Source of the DNA: Xylanimonas cellulosilytica DSM 15894
GTDB taxonomy: Bacteria > Actinomycetota > Actinomycetes > Actinomycetales > Cellulomonadaceae
Reading direction: 5' to 3'
DNA length: 64,000 nucleotides
Assembly (NCBI RefSeq): GCF_000024965.1
Contig: NC_013530.1
Location: forward strand, 1,054,001 to 1,118,000
Part shown: positions 26,247-34,482 of the stretch, piece by piece
Position numbering within the stretch: the stretch's first letter is position 1
Layout of the letters: each line of letters starts with the position of its first letter
Notes under the pieces: model-generated
Seen by the model: the letters and a program-made list of their open reading frames with translations, nothing else
The model's database searches: none
Told to the model about the DNA's origin: nothing
Translations under genes and position numbers: made by a program

Positions 26247-26849
26247 TCAGCGGGCGGTGACGCGGGCCAGGAGCTCCAGCCAGCGGTCGGCCGTCGCCGG
26301 CTGCGCCGGGGCGTACGGGCGGCGCATGCCGTCGAACGGGCGGTCACCCGCGCCCGCACGGCGCAGCAGGTCGAGGGCGTCGGCCTCCACCGTCGCGACC
26401 AGGTCGGCCGGGTAGCCGTAGCTGACCCGGTGCTCGGCGAACTCGTCCTCGTCGTCGATCCAGATCGTGCCGTCCGCCCGCGTGATCACGTCGAGGTCGA
26501 GGTCGGCCATCGTGACCTGCCACGTGCCGTCCACGGCGCCCCACACGGGGCGTGTGGTCAGGTCGAGGTAGAGCCGCTGGCCCTCCGGGTGCGTGGCGTT
26601 GTACGTGCCCGTCCAGCCCGCCGCGGGGAAGAGGACGACGGCGGCGGACTCGGCGTCGAACGTCCAGCCGGGCCGCGACCAGCGCGTGCCCGCCGGCGCG
26701 CCGACCCAGGCGCCGAACGCGTCGGTGCCGAGGAACGGCCCGTCGAAGGCCCAGTGCGGCGCCCCGTCGTACTTCGTGTACCGGACCTGGACGACGGCGC
26801 CGGAGGGGATCGGCGGGGCGGTCGGCGCGAGGTCCGCGGGCATGGGCAC
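26247..26849 (-). CDS. DUF402 domain-containing protein
   Basis: 200-residue protein of the DUF402 (FomD/Ntdp-like) family. The core ADLDLDVITRADGTIWIDDE followed by DEFAEH contains the acidic metal-binding residues of the fold. Characterised relatives hydrolyse nucleoside di- or triphosphates or related phosphoric esters; the activity here is unknown. GTG 26849 lies 6 bases behind a TAGTGT box. ATG 26843 is an alternative start. Confidence 0.85.
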   Translation of the reverse strand: MPMPADLAPTAPPIPSGAVVQVRYTKYDGAPHWAFDGPFLGTDAFGAWVGAPAGTRWSRPGWTFDAESAAVVLFPAAGWTGTYNATHPEGQRLYLDLTTRPVWGAVDGTWQVTMADLDLDVITRADGTIWIDDEDEFAEHRVSYGYPADLVATVEADALDLLRRAGAGDRPFDGMRRPYAPAQPATADRWLELLARVTAR

Positions 26850-26855
26850 GACCTG

Positions 26856-26861
26856 ACACTA
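26856..26861 (-). promoter_or_regulatory. Leaderless -10 box (TAGTGT) of the DUF402 gene
   Basis: On the minus strand TAGTGT ends 6 bases before GTG 26849. Confidence 0.5.
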
Positions 26862-26908
26862 ACCGCCCCGGCCGCCGGGTGGTCGAGCCTGTCCTGACTA
26901 CGCCCCGA

Positions 26909-28696
26909 CTACAGCCCCAGGGCGGCCGCGATGTCGTGCTTGAGCATCGCCAGCGTCGCGCGCGCGTTCGAGCGGGCGCGGCTGATCTCCTCGAAGGTGG
27001 CGTCCGCGGGGACGTCGCGCACCACCTCGAGGTAGCACTTGACCTTCGGTTCCGTGCCGGAGGGTCGCACGATCACGCGGGTGCCGTCCTGCGTCAGGAG
27101 CCGGACACCGTCCGTCGGGGGCAGCCCGTCGACGCCGTCCGCGAGGTCGAGGACGTCGACGACACCGGAGCCCGCGAGCGTCGTCGGCGGCTCCGCGCGC
27201 AGCCGGGCCATCGCGGCCGGGATGCCGGCGAGGTCTTCGAACCGCACCGAGAGCTGGTCGGTGAGGTACAGCCCGTGCTCGCGGGCGAGGTCGTCGAGCC
27301 GGTCGGGCAGGGTGCGGCCCGCCGCCTTGAGGCGGTTGGCGAGCTGGGCCACGAGCAGGGCGGCGGAGATCCCGTCCTTGTCGCGCACCTGGTCCGGGTC
27401 GACGCAGTAGCCGAGCGCCTCCTCGTACCCGAAGGCCAGGGCGGGGGTGCGCGCGATCCACTTGAAACCCGTGAGCGTGGTCGCGTGGGCCAGTCCGTGG
27501 CGGTGGGCGATGGCGGCCAGCAGACGGGAGGACACCACGCTGTTCGCCAGCACCGGGCGGTCCTGCGCGCCGTCGAACGTGCCGGCGAGCCGGGAGGCGA
27601 TGTCGTCGCCCAGCAGCGCGCCGACCTCGTCGCCGTGCAGCATCCGCCAGCCCTGCGACGTCGCGGTCTCGGCGCCCTGGTAGGTGCCCTGGCGCCGGTC
27701 GTGCACGGCGACGGCGCAACGGTCGGCGTCCGGGTCGTTCGCGATGACGATGTCGGCGTGCGCGTCCTGCGCGACGGCGACCGCCATGTCGATGGCGCCC
27801 TTCTCCTCCGGGTTCGGGAACACCACGGTGGGGAAGTCGGGGTCTGGGCGGCGCTGCTCCTCGACGGGCACGACGTGCGTGAACCCGGCCTCGGCGAGCA
27901 CCCGCGCGAGCACCTGCCCGCCCACGCCGTGCAGCGACGTGGTGACGATGCGCAGGGTGCGCGGGGTCTCGTCGGCCAGGGCGAGGGTGGCGGCGACGTA
28001 GTCGTCGACGATCGACGCGTCGAGCGTGGTCCAGCCCGACTCCGCGCGCGGCACCGCTGCGGCCGGGCCGACGGCGGCGATCTGCTCGGCGATCAGGACG
28101 TCGTAGGGGGGCACGATCTGGGCGCCCTGCCCGGCGTCCGTGACGACGCGCCCGCCCAGGTAGACCTTGTAGCCGTTGTCCGCCGCCGGGTTGTGCGAGG
28201 CCGTGACCATGACGCCGGCGTCGGCGGACAGGTGCCGCACCGCGAACGACAGCACCGGCGTCGGCAGCGGGGAGGGCAGGACCAGCACCTCGGCGCCCTG
28301 GGCGGTGAGCACGGCCGCGGTGTCGCGTGCGAAGTCCGCCGAGCGGTGCCGGGCGTCGAAGCCGACGACGACGCGCGGCGGCGTCGCCCCGGACGCGGCA
28401 CCGAGTGCCGAACCCAGGTATGCGCCCAGCCCCGCGGCGGCCCCGATCACCACCGACCGGTTCATCCGGTTCGGGCCCGCCGCCATCGCCCCGCGCAGCC
28501 CAGCCGTACCGAACTGCAGCCGTGCGGCGAACCGGTCCTGCAGCTCCGCCCGCGCCTGCACCGCGCCCGGGGCGGTCGCCCGCGCGCGCTCCACCAGGGC
28601 GTGCAGCTCGGCCTTGTCGACGTCGTCGACGTCGTCGTGCGCCCACGCGGTGGCCGCGTCGAGGAGCGACTGCAGGGACTCGGTCTGCTCGGTCAC
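26909..28696 (-). CDS. Phospho-sugar mutase (PmmB-like)
   Basis: 595-residue alpha-D-phosphohexomutase. Domain 1 has FGTAGLRGAM and the phosphoserine loop MVTASHNPAADNGYKVY; the metal site is ANDPDADRCAVAV and the phosphate-binding C-terminal loop is RPSGTEPKVK. The family interconverts sugar 1- and 6-phosphates (glucose or mannose), and some relatives act on pentose phosphates. It is the neighbour of PNP in mycobacteria too (Rv3307-Rv3308). GTG 28696 is chosen for GGAGG 5-6 bases upstream; the longer frame to 28738 starts inside a dispersed repeat. Confidence 0.9.
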   Translation of the reverse strand: MTEQTESLQSLLDAATAWAHDDVDDVDKAELHALVERARATAPGAVQARAELQDRFAARLQFGTAGLRGAMAAGPNRMNRSVVIGAAAGLGAYLGSALGAASGATPPRVVVGFDARHRSADFARDTAAVLTAQGAEVLVLPSPLPTPVLSFAVRHLSADAGVMVTASHNPAADNGYKVYLGGRVVTDAGQGAQIVPPYDVLIAEQIAAVGPAAAVPRAESGWTTLDASIVDDYVAATLALADETPRTLRIVTTSLHGVGGQVLARVLAEAGFTHVVPVEEQRRPDPDFPTVVFPNPEEKGAIDMAVAVAQDAHADIVIANDPDADRCAVAVHDRRQGTYQGAETATSQGWRMLHGDEVGALLGDDIASRLAGTFDGAQDRPVLANSVVSSRLLAAIAHRHGLAHATTLTGFKWIARTPALAFGYEEALGYCVDPDQVRDKDGISAALLVAQLANRLKAAGRTLPDRLDDLAREHGLYLTDQLSVRFEDLAGIPAAMARLRAEPPTTLAGSGVVDVLDLADGVDGLPPTDGVRLLTQDGTRVIVRPSGTEPKVKCYLEVVRDVPADATFEEISRARSNARATLAMLKHDIAAALGL

Positions 28697-28715
28697 GTGG
28701 GCCTCCGGGTGCGGG

Positions 28716-28739
28716 GTGGTGTCGACAGGCTCAACCACC
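28716..28739. repeat. Single GGTGGTTGAG-family repeat
   Basis: One inverted copy with GTGTCGAC instead of TTTCGAC in the centre, lying in the 48 bases between PNP and the phospho-sugar mutase. A badly decayed copy is visible near 26877-26900. Confidence 0.85.
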
Positions 28740-28744
28740 GGGGG

Positions 28745-29596
28745 TCAGACGAGCTTGACGATGCGGGCGAGCAGGTCGCTGATCACGGGTCCGGCCTTGG
28801 CGCCCGCCTCCAGCACCTCCTCGTGCGAGAGCGGTTGCGGGCTGACCCCCGCGGCGAGGTTGGTCACCAGCGACATGCCGAGCACCTCCATGCCGCAGTG
28901 CCGCGCCGCGATGGCCTCCAGCCCCGTGGACATGCCCACCAGGTCGGCGCCCATGATCCCCGCCGCACGCACCTCCGCCGGGGTCTCGTAGTGCGGGCCG
29001 GGGAACTGGGCGTACACACCCTCCGGCAGCGTCGGGTCCACGGTGCGCGCCAGCTCGCGCAGCCGCGGCGTGTACAGGTCGGTGACGTCGACGAACGTCG
29101 CACCCTCGAGCGGCGACGTCGCGGTGAGGTTCAGGTGGTCACGGATCAGCACCACCTGGCCCGGCCGCCACGAGACGTGCAGGCCGCCGCAGCCGTTGGT
29201 CAGCACCAGCGCCGACGCCCCGGTGGCCGCCGCCGTGCGCACCGCGTGGGCGACCCGGCGCACCCCGCGCCCCTCGTACAGGTGGGTGCGCGAGCCGAGC
29301 ACCAGCACGTTGCGCGTCGACCCGTCCGCCCGTTCGATGCACACGGAGCGCGTGGTGCCCACGTGCCCGGCCACCGTCGGCTTGGCGAACCCCGGGATCT
29401 CGTGCGACGGGATCTCCGCGACGACGTCGCCCAGCAGCTCGGCGGCGCCACCCCAGCCGGAGCCGAGCACCAGGGCGATGTCGTGCCCGTCGACACCCGA
29501 GACCTCGGCGATGTGGTCGGCCGCCGCACGCGCGACGTCGAACGGGTCGGTCGCCGGGTCGTCGAGGTCCGGCACGGAAGCGGCGTTGCTGGTCAT
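28745..29596 (-). CDS. deoD: Purine-nucleoside phosphorylase
   Basis: 283-residue trimeric-type (PNP-I) enzyme giving purine base and (deoxy)ribose 1-phosphate. It shows the phosphate-site VLGSGWGG, LGSRTHLYEGRG, LTNGCGGL, and the family signature in QFPGPHYETPAEVRAAG. ATG 29596 lies 6 bases behind TAGCCT. The phospho-sugar mutase follows on the same strand, so both probably share a transcript. Confidence 0.94.
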   Translation of the reverse strand: MTSNAASVPDLDDPATDPFDVARAAADHIAEVSGVDGHDIALVLGSGWGGAAELLGDVVAEIPSHEIPGFAKPTVAGHVGTTRSVCIERADGSTRNVLVLGSRTHLYEGRGVRRVAHAVRTAAATGASALVLTNGCGGLHVSWRPGQVVLIRDHLNLTATSPLEGATFVDVTDLYTPRLRELARTVDPTLPEGVYAQFPGPHYETPAEVRAAGIMGADLVGMSTGLEAIAARHCGMEVLGMSLVTNLAAGVSPQPLSHEEVLEAGAKAGPVISDLLARIVKLV

Positions 29597-29602
29597 GGTC
29601 CG

Positions 29603-29608
29603 AGGCTA
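29603..29608 (-). promoter_or_regulatory. Leaderless -10 box (TAGCCT) of the PNP gene
   Basis: On the minus strand TAGCCT ends 6 bases before ATG 29596. Confidence 0.55.
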
Positions 29609-29634
29609 ATCCGTCGGCTGCAACAATGTCGGCC

Positions 29635-31068
29635 GTGGGAAGCGACACGTCACCTCAGACCACAGTCCGCGACGGCCAGCGTGTCGTGATCCTCGGCGGT
29701 GGACCGGGCGGGTATGAGGCCGCGCTCGTCGCCCGCCGGCTCGGCGCCGACGTCACCGTCGTCGAGAAGCAGGGTCTCGGTGGGGCCGCCGTCCTCACCG
29801 ACGTCGTCCCGTCCAAGACCCTCATCGCCACCGCCGAGTGGCTCACCATCGCCGAGAGGGCCCCCGAGCTCGGCATCCGCGGCAGCGGCGACGGGAAGTA
29901 CGGGGTCGACCTCACCGCCGTCAACACGCGCGTCCTGGCGCTCGCGGCCGCGCAGTCCGCCGACATCCGGGCACGGCTCGAGCGCGAGGGCATCGTCGTC
30001 GTCACGGGGCAGGGCCGGCTCGACGGGCCGTCGCGGGTGGTCGTCTCCGGGCCGGGGGCCGACGACGTCGCCTACGACGCCGACGCCGTGCTGGTCGCGG
30101 TGGGTGCCACGCCGCGCGTGCTGCCGACGGCGGTGCCCGACGGCGAGCGCATCCTCACGTGGACGCAGCTCTACTCGCTCGACGCGCTGCCGGAGCGGCT
30201 GATCGTCGTCGGCTCCGGGGTCACGGGCGCCGAGTTCGCCGGGGCGTACCAGGCGCTGGGCAGCGACGTCGTGCTCGTCTCGTCGCGCGACCGGGTGCTG
30301 CCAGGGGAGGACGAGGACGCCGCCGCGCTGCTGGAGGGCGTGTTCCGTGGGCGGGGCATGGAGGTGCTCTCGCGCTCCCGGGCCGCCGCGGCGTCGCGCA
30401 CCGCGTCCGGGGTGGAGGTCACGCTCGACGACGGCCGGGTGGTCGAGGGGTCGCACGTGCTCGTCGCCGTCGGCGCCGTGCCGGCCACCCGTGGCATCGG
30501 GCTCGAGGAGGCGGGCGTCGCGCTGAGCAGCTCCGGGCATGTGGTCGTGGACAAGGTCTCGCGCACCACGGCCCGCGGCGTCTACGCCGCCGGCGACTGC
30601 ACGGGCGTGCTGCCGCTCGCCTCCGTCGCGGCCCAGCAGGGCCGGATCGCGATGGCGCACGCGCTCGGCGACGCCGTCGAACCGCTGCGCCTCGGCACCG
30701 TCGCGGCCAACATCTTCACCGCCCCCGAGATCGCCACCGTCGGCTACTCCGAGAAGGACCTGCGCCAGCGCAGCATCCGCTACGTCACGACGACGATCCC
30801 GCTGGCCCGCAACCCGCGCGCCAAGATGCTGGGCATGCGCGACGGGTTCGTCAAGCTGTTCGCGCACCCCGAGGCCGGTGTGGTGCTCGGCGGCGTGGTC
30901 GTCGCGCCCCGCGCCTCCGAGCTCGTCTTCCCGATCACCCTCGCCGTCGCGCACCGGCTCACCGTCGACGACGTCGCGGGCGCGTTCACCGTCTACCCGT
31001 CGCTGTCGGGCTCGATCGCCGAGGCCGCGCGCACGCTGCACGGCACCCGCGACCCGGGCGAGGCGTAG
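29635..31068 (+). CDS. lpdA: NAD(P)H-quinone reductase LpdA, lipoamide-dehydrogenase-like without redox cysteines
   Basis: 477-residue flavoprotein of the pyridine nucleotide-disulfide family. The FAD motif VVILGGGPGGYEAAL, the NAD(P) motif LIVVGSGVTGAEFA and the GVYAAGDCTGV motif are intact, and the C-terminal dimerisation domain is complete. The usual redox-active CxxxxC motif is replaced by GGAAVLTDVVPSK, with both cysteines gone, as in mycobacterial LpdA (Rv3303c), which reduces quinones. The start is set at GTG 29635, 7 bases behind AACAAT; ATG 29626 overlaps that box. It is divergent from PNP. Confidence 0.9.
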   Translation: MGSDTSPQTTVRDGQRVVILGGGPGGYEAALVARRLGADVTVVEKQGLGGAAVLTDVVPSKTLIATAEWLTIAERAPELGIRGSGDGKYGVDLTAVNTRVLALAAAQSADIRARLEREGIVVVTGQGRLDGPSRVVVSGPGADDVAYDADAVLVAVGATPRVLPTAVPDGERILTWTQLYSLDALPERLIVVGSGVTGAEFAGAYQALGSDVVLVSSRDRVLPGEDEDAAALLEGVFRGRGMEVLSRSRAAAASRTASGVEVTLDDGRVVEGSHVLVAVGAVPATRGIGLEEAGVALSSSGHVVVDKVSRTTARGVYAAGDCTGVLPLASVAAQQGRIAMAHALGDAVEPLRLGTVAANIFTAPEIATVGYSEKDLRQRSIRYVTTTIPLARNPRAKMLGMRDGFVKLFAHPEAGVVLGGVVVAPRASELVFPITLAVAHRLTVDDVAGAFTVYPSLSGSIAEAARTLHGTRDPGEA

Positions 31069-31071
31069 GGT
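31066..31071 (+). promoter_or_regulatory. Leaderless -10 box (TAGGGT) overlapping the lpdA stop
   Basis: The TAG stop of lpdA forms the first half of TAGGGT, which ends 6 bases before GTG 31078. Confidence 0.5.
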
Positions 31072-31077
31072 CGGGAC

Positions 31078-31542
31078 GTGCTGATCCGCCTCACGCCGGC
31101 CGAGGCCGTCGCGCTCGCCGCGATGGGTGGCGCCGCGCTGCCACCCGTCATCACCTCGGTCACCGCCGACGACGACACGATCCGGGTGACCGCCGACCTG
31201 CGCAGGCTGGACGACCTGCCCGGTGCGCTCAAGCTCGCCGCCCGCCTGGCCCCGGTCGTGCGCGCCGACGTGCGGGTGCTCCGGTTCGCCGCCCCGACCG
31301 CCACGCTGGGCGTCGACGTCAACGCGTCCGGGCTGCCCGCTCGCCGCCTGCTCGGGCTGCTCTCCGCGCCGATCGCGGCAGCGCTGCGCCGCAAAGGCCT
31401 GCCGCCGGACGCCGTCACCATCGAGTCCGACGGCGTCGTCGTCGCCGACGTCGCGGCGCTGCTCGTCCCGGTGCTGCCCGGCCTGGACGTGACGCGGCTC
31501 GCCGTCGAGAAGGGCGAGCTCGTGGTCGAGGCATCGGCCTGA
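31078..31542 (+). CDS. Conserved hypothetical protein
   Basis: 154 residues, cytoplasmic, not assigned to a named family. It begins LIRLTPAEAVALAAMGGAAL and contains alternating beta strands and helices (TADDDTIRVTADLRRLDDLP, DGVVVADVAALLVPVLPG) and ends KGELVVEASA. The regular hydrophobic pattern and typical codon use suggest a real folded protein. It lies 9 bases after lpdA and has its own leaderless -10 box. Confidence 0.7.
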   Translation: MLIRLTPAEAVALAAMGGAALPPVITSVTADDDTIRVTADLRRLDDLPGALKLAARLAPVVRADVRVLRFAAPTATLGVDVNASGLPARRLLGLLSAPIAAALRRKGLPPDAVTIESDGVVVADVAALLVPVLPGLDVTRLAVEKGELVVEASA

Positions 31543-31582
31543 CACCCGGAACACCGGTGCAGGACCCCGAGAACCAGCCCGC

Positions 31583-32434
31583 TCAGTGCAACGACGGATG
31601 CAGCGCCGTCGACCGCAGCGCCACTCCGGCGTGGCCGGCAGCCGCGGTCAGGCAGCCGGTGACCCCGCTGCCGCGCAACCGTGCCACCAGGAACCCCGCG
31701 AAGAACGCGTCGCCGGCACCGTTCGTGTCGACCACCTCGGTCGGTACCGCAGCGACCTCATAGCGCGCCCCACCGGCATCCATCGCCATCGCTCCGGCCG
31801 CGCCGCGCGTGCACACGGCCAGGCGCGGGCCCCGCGCCACGCACCCCGCAAGCAGCTCCCACGGATCGTCCACGGCATCGTCGTTCATGAAGACGACGTC
31901 GGCCGCGCGCAGGAACGGTTCGTGGAAGGCAGAGGCTCCGTCGTAGTCGTGCAGATCCGTCCACACCGGGGCCGTCCAGGCAGAGCCGCCCGACGTCCGG
32001 CGTTCGAGCAGCCGCGCGCCGAGCGTGCACAGGTCGATGACCGCGATCTCGGCGACGTCGAGGTGAGCCTCCGCAGCGGCCACGACCGTCTCGTCCGGTT
32101 CGGACGGTACGGCGACATAGAGGGAGACGCGCTCGCCGGCATCCGTCATGAGGTTGACATGCTGCTCTGTCGCTGCGGAACGATGCCTGACCACCGTCAC
32201 CCCGGCCCGCTCCAACGCACGCCCCACGTGAACGCCTTCGTCGTCGTCGCCGAGCTGGGCGTGCAGCACCGTCTCGACACCGAGCCCGGTCAGGTGCACG
32301 GCCTTGCCGGCGGAGGTGCCGCCGACGGTGCGGACCGACGCGGTGGCGAACTGCATGTGCGGCACGGGCTCGGGCAGCCGGTCGAGCAGGATGAGGTGGT
32401 TCCACGAAGCAGGCCCGCACACGATGACTGTCAC
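31583..32434 (-). CDS. PfkB family carbohydrate kinase
   Basis: 283-residue ribokinase-fold kinase. The N-terminal strand TVIVCGPASWNHLILLD and the sugar-site VRTVGGTSAGKAVHLTGLG are present; the PfkB signature 2, VVDTNGAGDAFFAGFLVAR, near residue 240 contains the catalytic aspartate. The substrate (a sugar or nucleoside) cannot be inferred; closeness to salvage genes is only suggestive. GTG 32434 lies 7 bases behind TTCACT and 13 bases after the Nudix stop, so it may be transcribed with the Nudix gene. Confidence 0.87.
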   Translation of the reverse strand: MTVIVCGPASWNHLILLDRLPEPVPHMQFATASVRTVGGTSAGKAVHLTGLGVETVLHAQLGDDDEGVHVGRALERAGVTVVRHRSAATEQHVNLMTDAGERVSLYVAVPSEPDETVVAAAEAHLDVAEIAVIDLCTLGARLLERRTSGGSAWTAPVWTDLHDYDGASAFHEPFLRAADVVFMNDDAVDDPWELLAGCVARGPRLAVCTRGAAGAMAMDAGGARYEVAAVPTEVVDTNGAGDAFFAGFLVARLRGSGVTGCLTAAAGHAGVALRSTALHPSLH

Positions 32435-32447
32435 GGCGGCCAGTGAA

Positions 32448-32993
32448 TCACGAAGGGCTGCGGGTGCGGCGCACGTCGTCGAGCGCCGACAACAACCCGG
32501 GCAGCGCCGCCGCGAACGCCGGGTGCAGCGGCAGCCGGTCCACGCCCTGCGCCGGGACCCACTGCACCGCGAGACTCTCCGGGTCCGTCACCGCGGGCAC
32601 GACGTCGGCGCCGTCCGCGGCCACCGCAAGCACCGTCGTGTACCGCCACACACCGTGATCGAGCACGTGCCGCCCGACGACGCGGACCTGACCGGCCGCG
32701 ATCCCCGCCTCCTCGGTCGACTCCCGCAGCGCCCCCGCCACGGCGTCCTCCCCGGCCGCGAGCGCGCCGCCCGGGATGCCCCACGTGCCGCCGTGGTGCG
32801 ACCACAGCGCCCGGTGCTGGAGGACCAGGTCCCACGCCAGGGCGGCGTCCGTCGTCGTGCCGCCCGGGGCGCCTCGCGCGAGGAGCAGGCCGGCGGCCCC
32901 GTACAGCCCCCAGTGCCGGTGCGCCGCACCGCCGAACGTGCACTCGACCCAGCCGTCGCCGTCGTGCCGGTGGTGGGTGGCGGGGCTGGGCAT
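32448..32993 (-). CDS. Nudix hydrolase
   Basis: 181-residue protein with a complete Nudix box, GALAAGEDAVAGALRESTEE followed by AGI (Gx5Ex7REUxEExGU), at about residues 75-97. The family cleaves nucleoside diphosphates linked to another moiety; the substrate is unknown. ATG 32993 is set by a TACCCT box 6 bases upstream; the frame stays open further upstream but without homology. Confidence 0.88.
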   Translation of the reverse strand: MPSPATHHRHDGDGWVECTFGGAAHRHWGLYGAAGLLLARGAPGGTTTDAALAWDLVLQHRALWSHHGGTWGIPGGALAAGEDAVAGALRESTEEAGIAAGQVRVVGRHVLDHGVWRYTTVLAVAADGADVVPAVTDPESLAVQWVPAQGVDRLPLHPAFAAALPGLLSALDDVRRTRSPS

Positions 32994-32999
32994 GCGGCC

Positions 33000-33005
33000 A
33001 GGGTA
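33000..33005 (-). promoter_or_regulatory. Leaderless -10 box (TACCCT) of the Nudix gene
   Basis: On the minus strand TACCCT ends 6 bases before ATG 32993. Confidence 0.5.
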
Positions 33006-33063
33006 GTGGTCCCATGGTGGGATGGGCGATGAGTCACGAGGCGTCCCGTCGTCTGAAACCACC

Positions 33064-34440
33064 ATGACGGACGCCACCCCCCAGGCCACCTGGAAGCGCA
33101 ACGCCACCTTCTTCCTGGCCGGGCAGACGGTGTCCCTGCTCGGGTCGATGCTGGTCCAGTACGCCGTCATGTGGCACCTGACCCTCACCACCCGGTCGGG
33201 CACCGTGATGATGTGGTCGATCGTCTTCGGCATGCTGCCGCAGGCCGTCGTCAGCGTGTTCGGCGGGGTCTGGGCCGACCGGCACAACCGCAAGCTGCTC
33301 ATCATGGGCTCCGACACCGCCATCGCCGCCGTCACGCTGGCGCTGGCGCTCGTGATGGCCTCCGGCGTGGACGACCTGTGGGTGATCTACGCGGCGCTCG
33401 CGGTCCGCTCCACGTTCGCCGGGATCCAGACCCCTGCGGTCGGCGCGCTGATCCCGCAGATCGTGCCCGAGGACCAGCTGCTGCGGATCAACGGGTTCTT
33501 CCAGTCCATCCAGTCGGCGATGATGCTGCTCGCGCCCGTCGTGGCCGCCGCGATCTACGCGAACTTCGACATCGTCGCGGTGTTCTTCGTGGACGTCGTC
33601 ACCGCGCTGATCGGAGTCGGGCTGCTGGCGCTGGTGCCGGTCGCGCGCATCGTGCGTTCGGGCGACGCGGCCGACGGCGCCCCGCCCCGCTACTTCGACG
33701 ACCTGCGCTCCGGGGTGCGGTACATCGCCCGGCACGGGCCCGTGCGCTGGCTGATGGTGCTGTTCGCCGTCGCGATCCTCCTGGTCGGGGCGCCGTCGTT
33801 CCTCACGCCGCTGATGATCGCGCGGTCCTTCGGCACCGAGGTGTGGAAGCTGACCGCGAACGAGGTGGCCTGGGCGATCGGCATGCTCGGCGCCGGGCTG
33901 GTCATGGCCTGGCTCGGCCCGCGCGTGCGGCGGCACCTGGCCATCGTCGTCGCGTCGGTGGCGGTCGCGGGGGTGTTCACGGCCCTGCTCGGCACCGCGA
34001 CGAACCTGTGGGTGTTCTTCGGGTACGGCTTCGTCGTCTCGGCGACGTTCGCGACCATGACCGCGCCGTCGATGACGATCCTGCAGACCACCGTGGAGCC
34101 CCAGTACCAGGGGCGCGTGTTCGGGTTCGTCGGCATCGTCATGGCGGTGGCGATGCCGCTGAGCATGGTGGTGTTCGGTCCGCTCGCCGACCGGAACACG
34201 GTCGAGTCGCTGCTCGTGGTCGCGGGGGTCCTCCTGGTCGCGTTCATCCTGGTCCTGCTCGCCGTCGGGCCCACGCGCCGCTCGCTGGCGGCGCTGGACG
34301 CCGCGACCCGGAACGCCGCCGACGCTGGTGGTGACGACGACGGTGACGACGCCGGTGGCGACGCCGGGGGCGGTGTCGCGCACGCCGACGCCTCAGAGCT
34401 CGCCGACGCCTCGGAGCTCACGGAGGAGCGGCACTCCTGA
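33064..34440 (+). CDS. MFS transporter (MFS_3/MefA-like)
   Basis: 458-residue major facilitator with about twelve membrane helices. It begins WKRNATFFLAGQTVSLLGSM and carries the loop 2-3 motif GGVWADRHNRKLLIMGSD, typical of the macrolide-efflux (MefA) type MFS_3 group. The last 50 residues are hydrophilic and very acidic with an Asp/Gly-rich stretch. The substrate is unknown. ATG 33064 fits homology; an in-frame ATG at 33022 would add 14 residues. Confidence 0.86.
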   Translation: MTDATPQATWKRNATFFLAGQTVSLLGSMLVQYAVMWHLTLTTRSGTVMMWSIVFGMLPQAVVSVFGGVWADRHNRKLLIMGSDTAIAAVTLALALVMASGVDDLWVIYAALAVRSTFAGIQTPAVGALIPQIVPEDQLLRINGFFQSIQSAMMLLAPVVAAAIYANFDIVAVFFVDVVTALIGVGLLALVPVARIVRSGDAADGAPPRYFDDLRSGVRYIARHGPVRWLMVLFAVAILLVGAPSFLTPLMIARSFGTEVWKLTANEVAWAIGMLGAGLVMAWLGPRVRRHLAIVVASVAVAGVFTALLGTATNLWVFFGYGFVVSATFATMTAPSMTILQTTVEPQYQGRVFGFVGIVMAVAMPLSMVVFGPLADRNTVESLLVVAGVLLVAFILVLLAVGPTRRSLAALDAATRNAADAGGDDDGDDAGGDAGGGVAHADASELADASELTEERHS

Positions 34441-34457
34441 CGTAGCCGTCGCACCGG

Positions 34458-34476
34458 CCCCGCGAACCCCGCGGGG
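34458..34476. terminator. Short GC hairpin between convergent genes
   Basis: A 7-bp stem (CCCCGCG with CGCGGGG) and a 5-base loop lie in the 42 bases between the MFS and accC stops. It is a weak terminator candidate. Confidence 0.4.
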
Positions 34477-34482
34477 TGGCGG

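Noticed and set aside
32448-33335. Longer form of the Nudix protein reaching into the MFS gene
   Set aside because: The extension has no homology and overlaps the MFS start. ATG 32993 has a well-placed -10 box.
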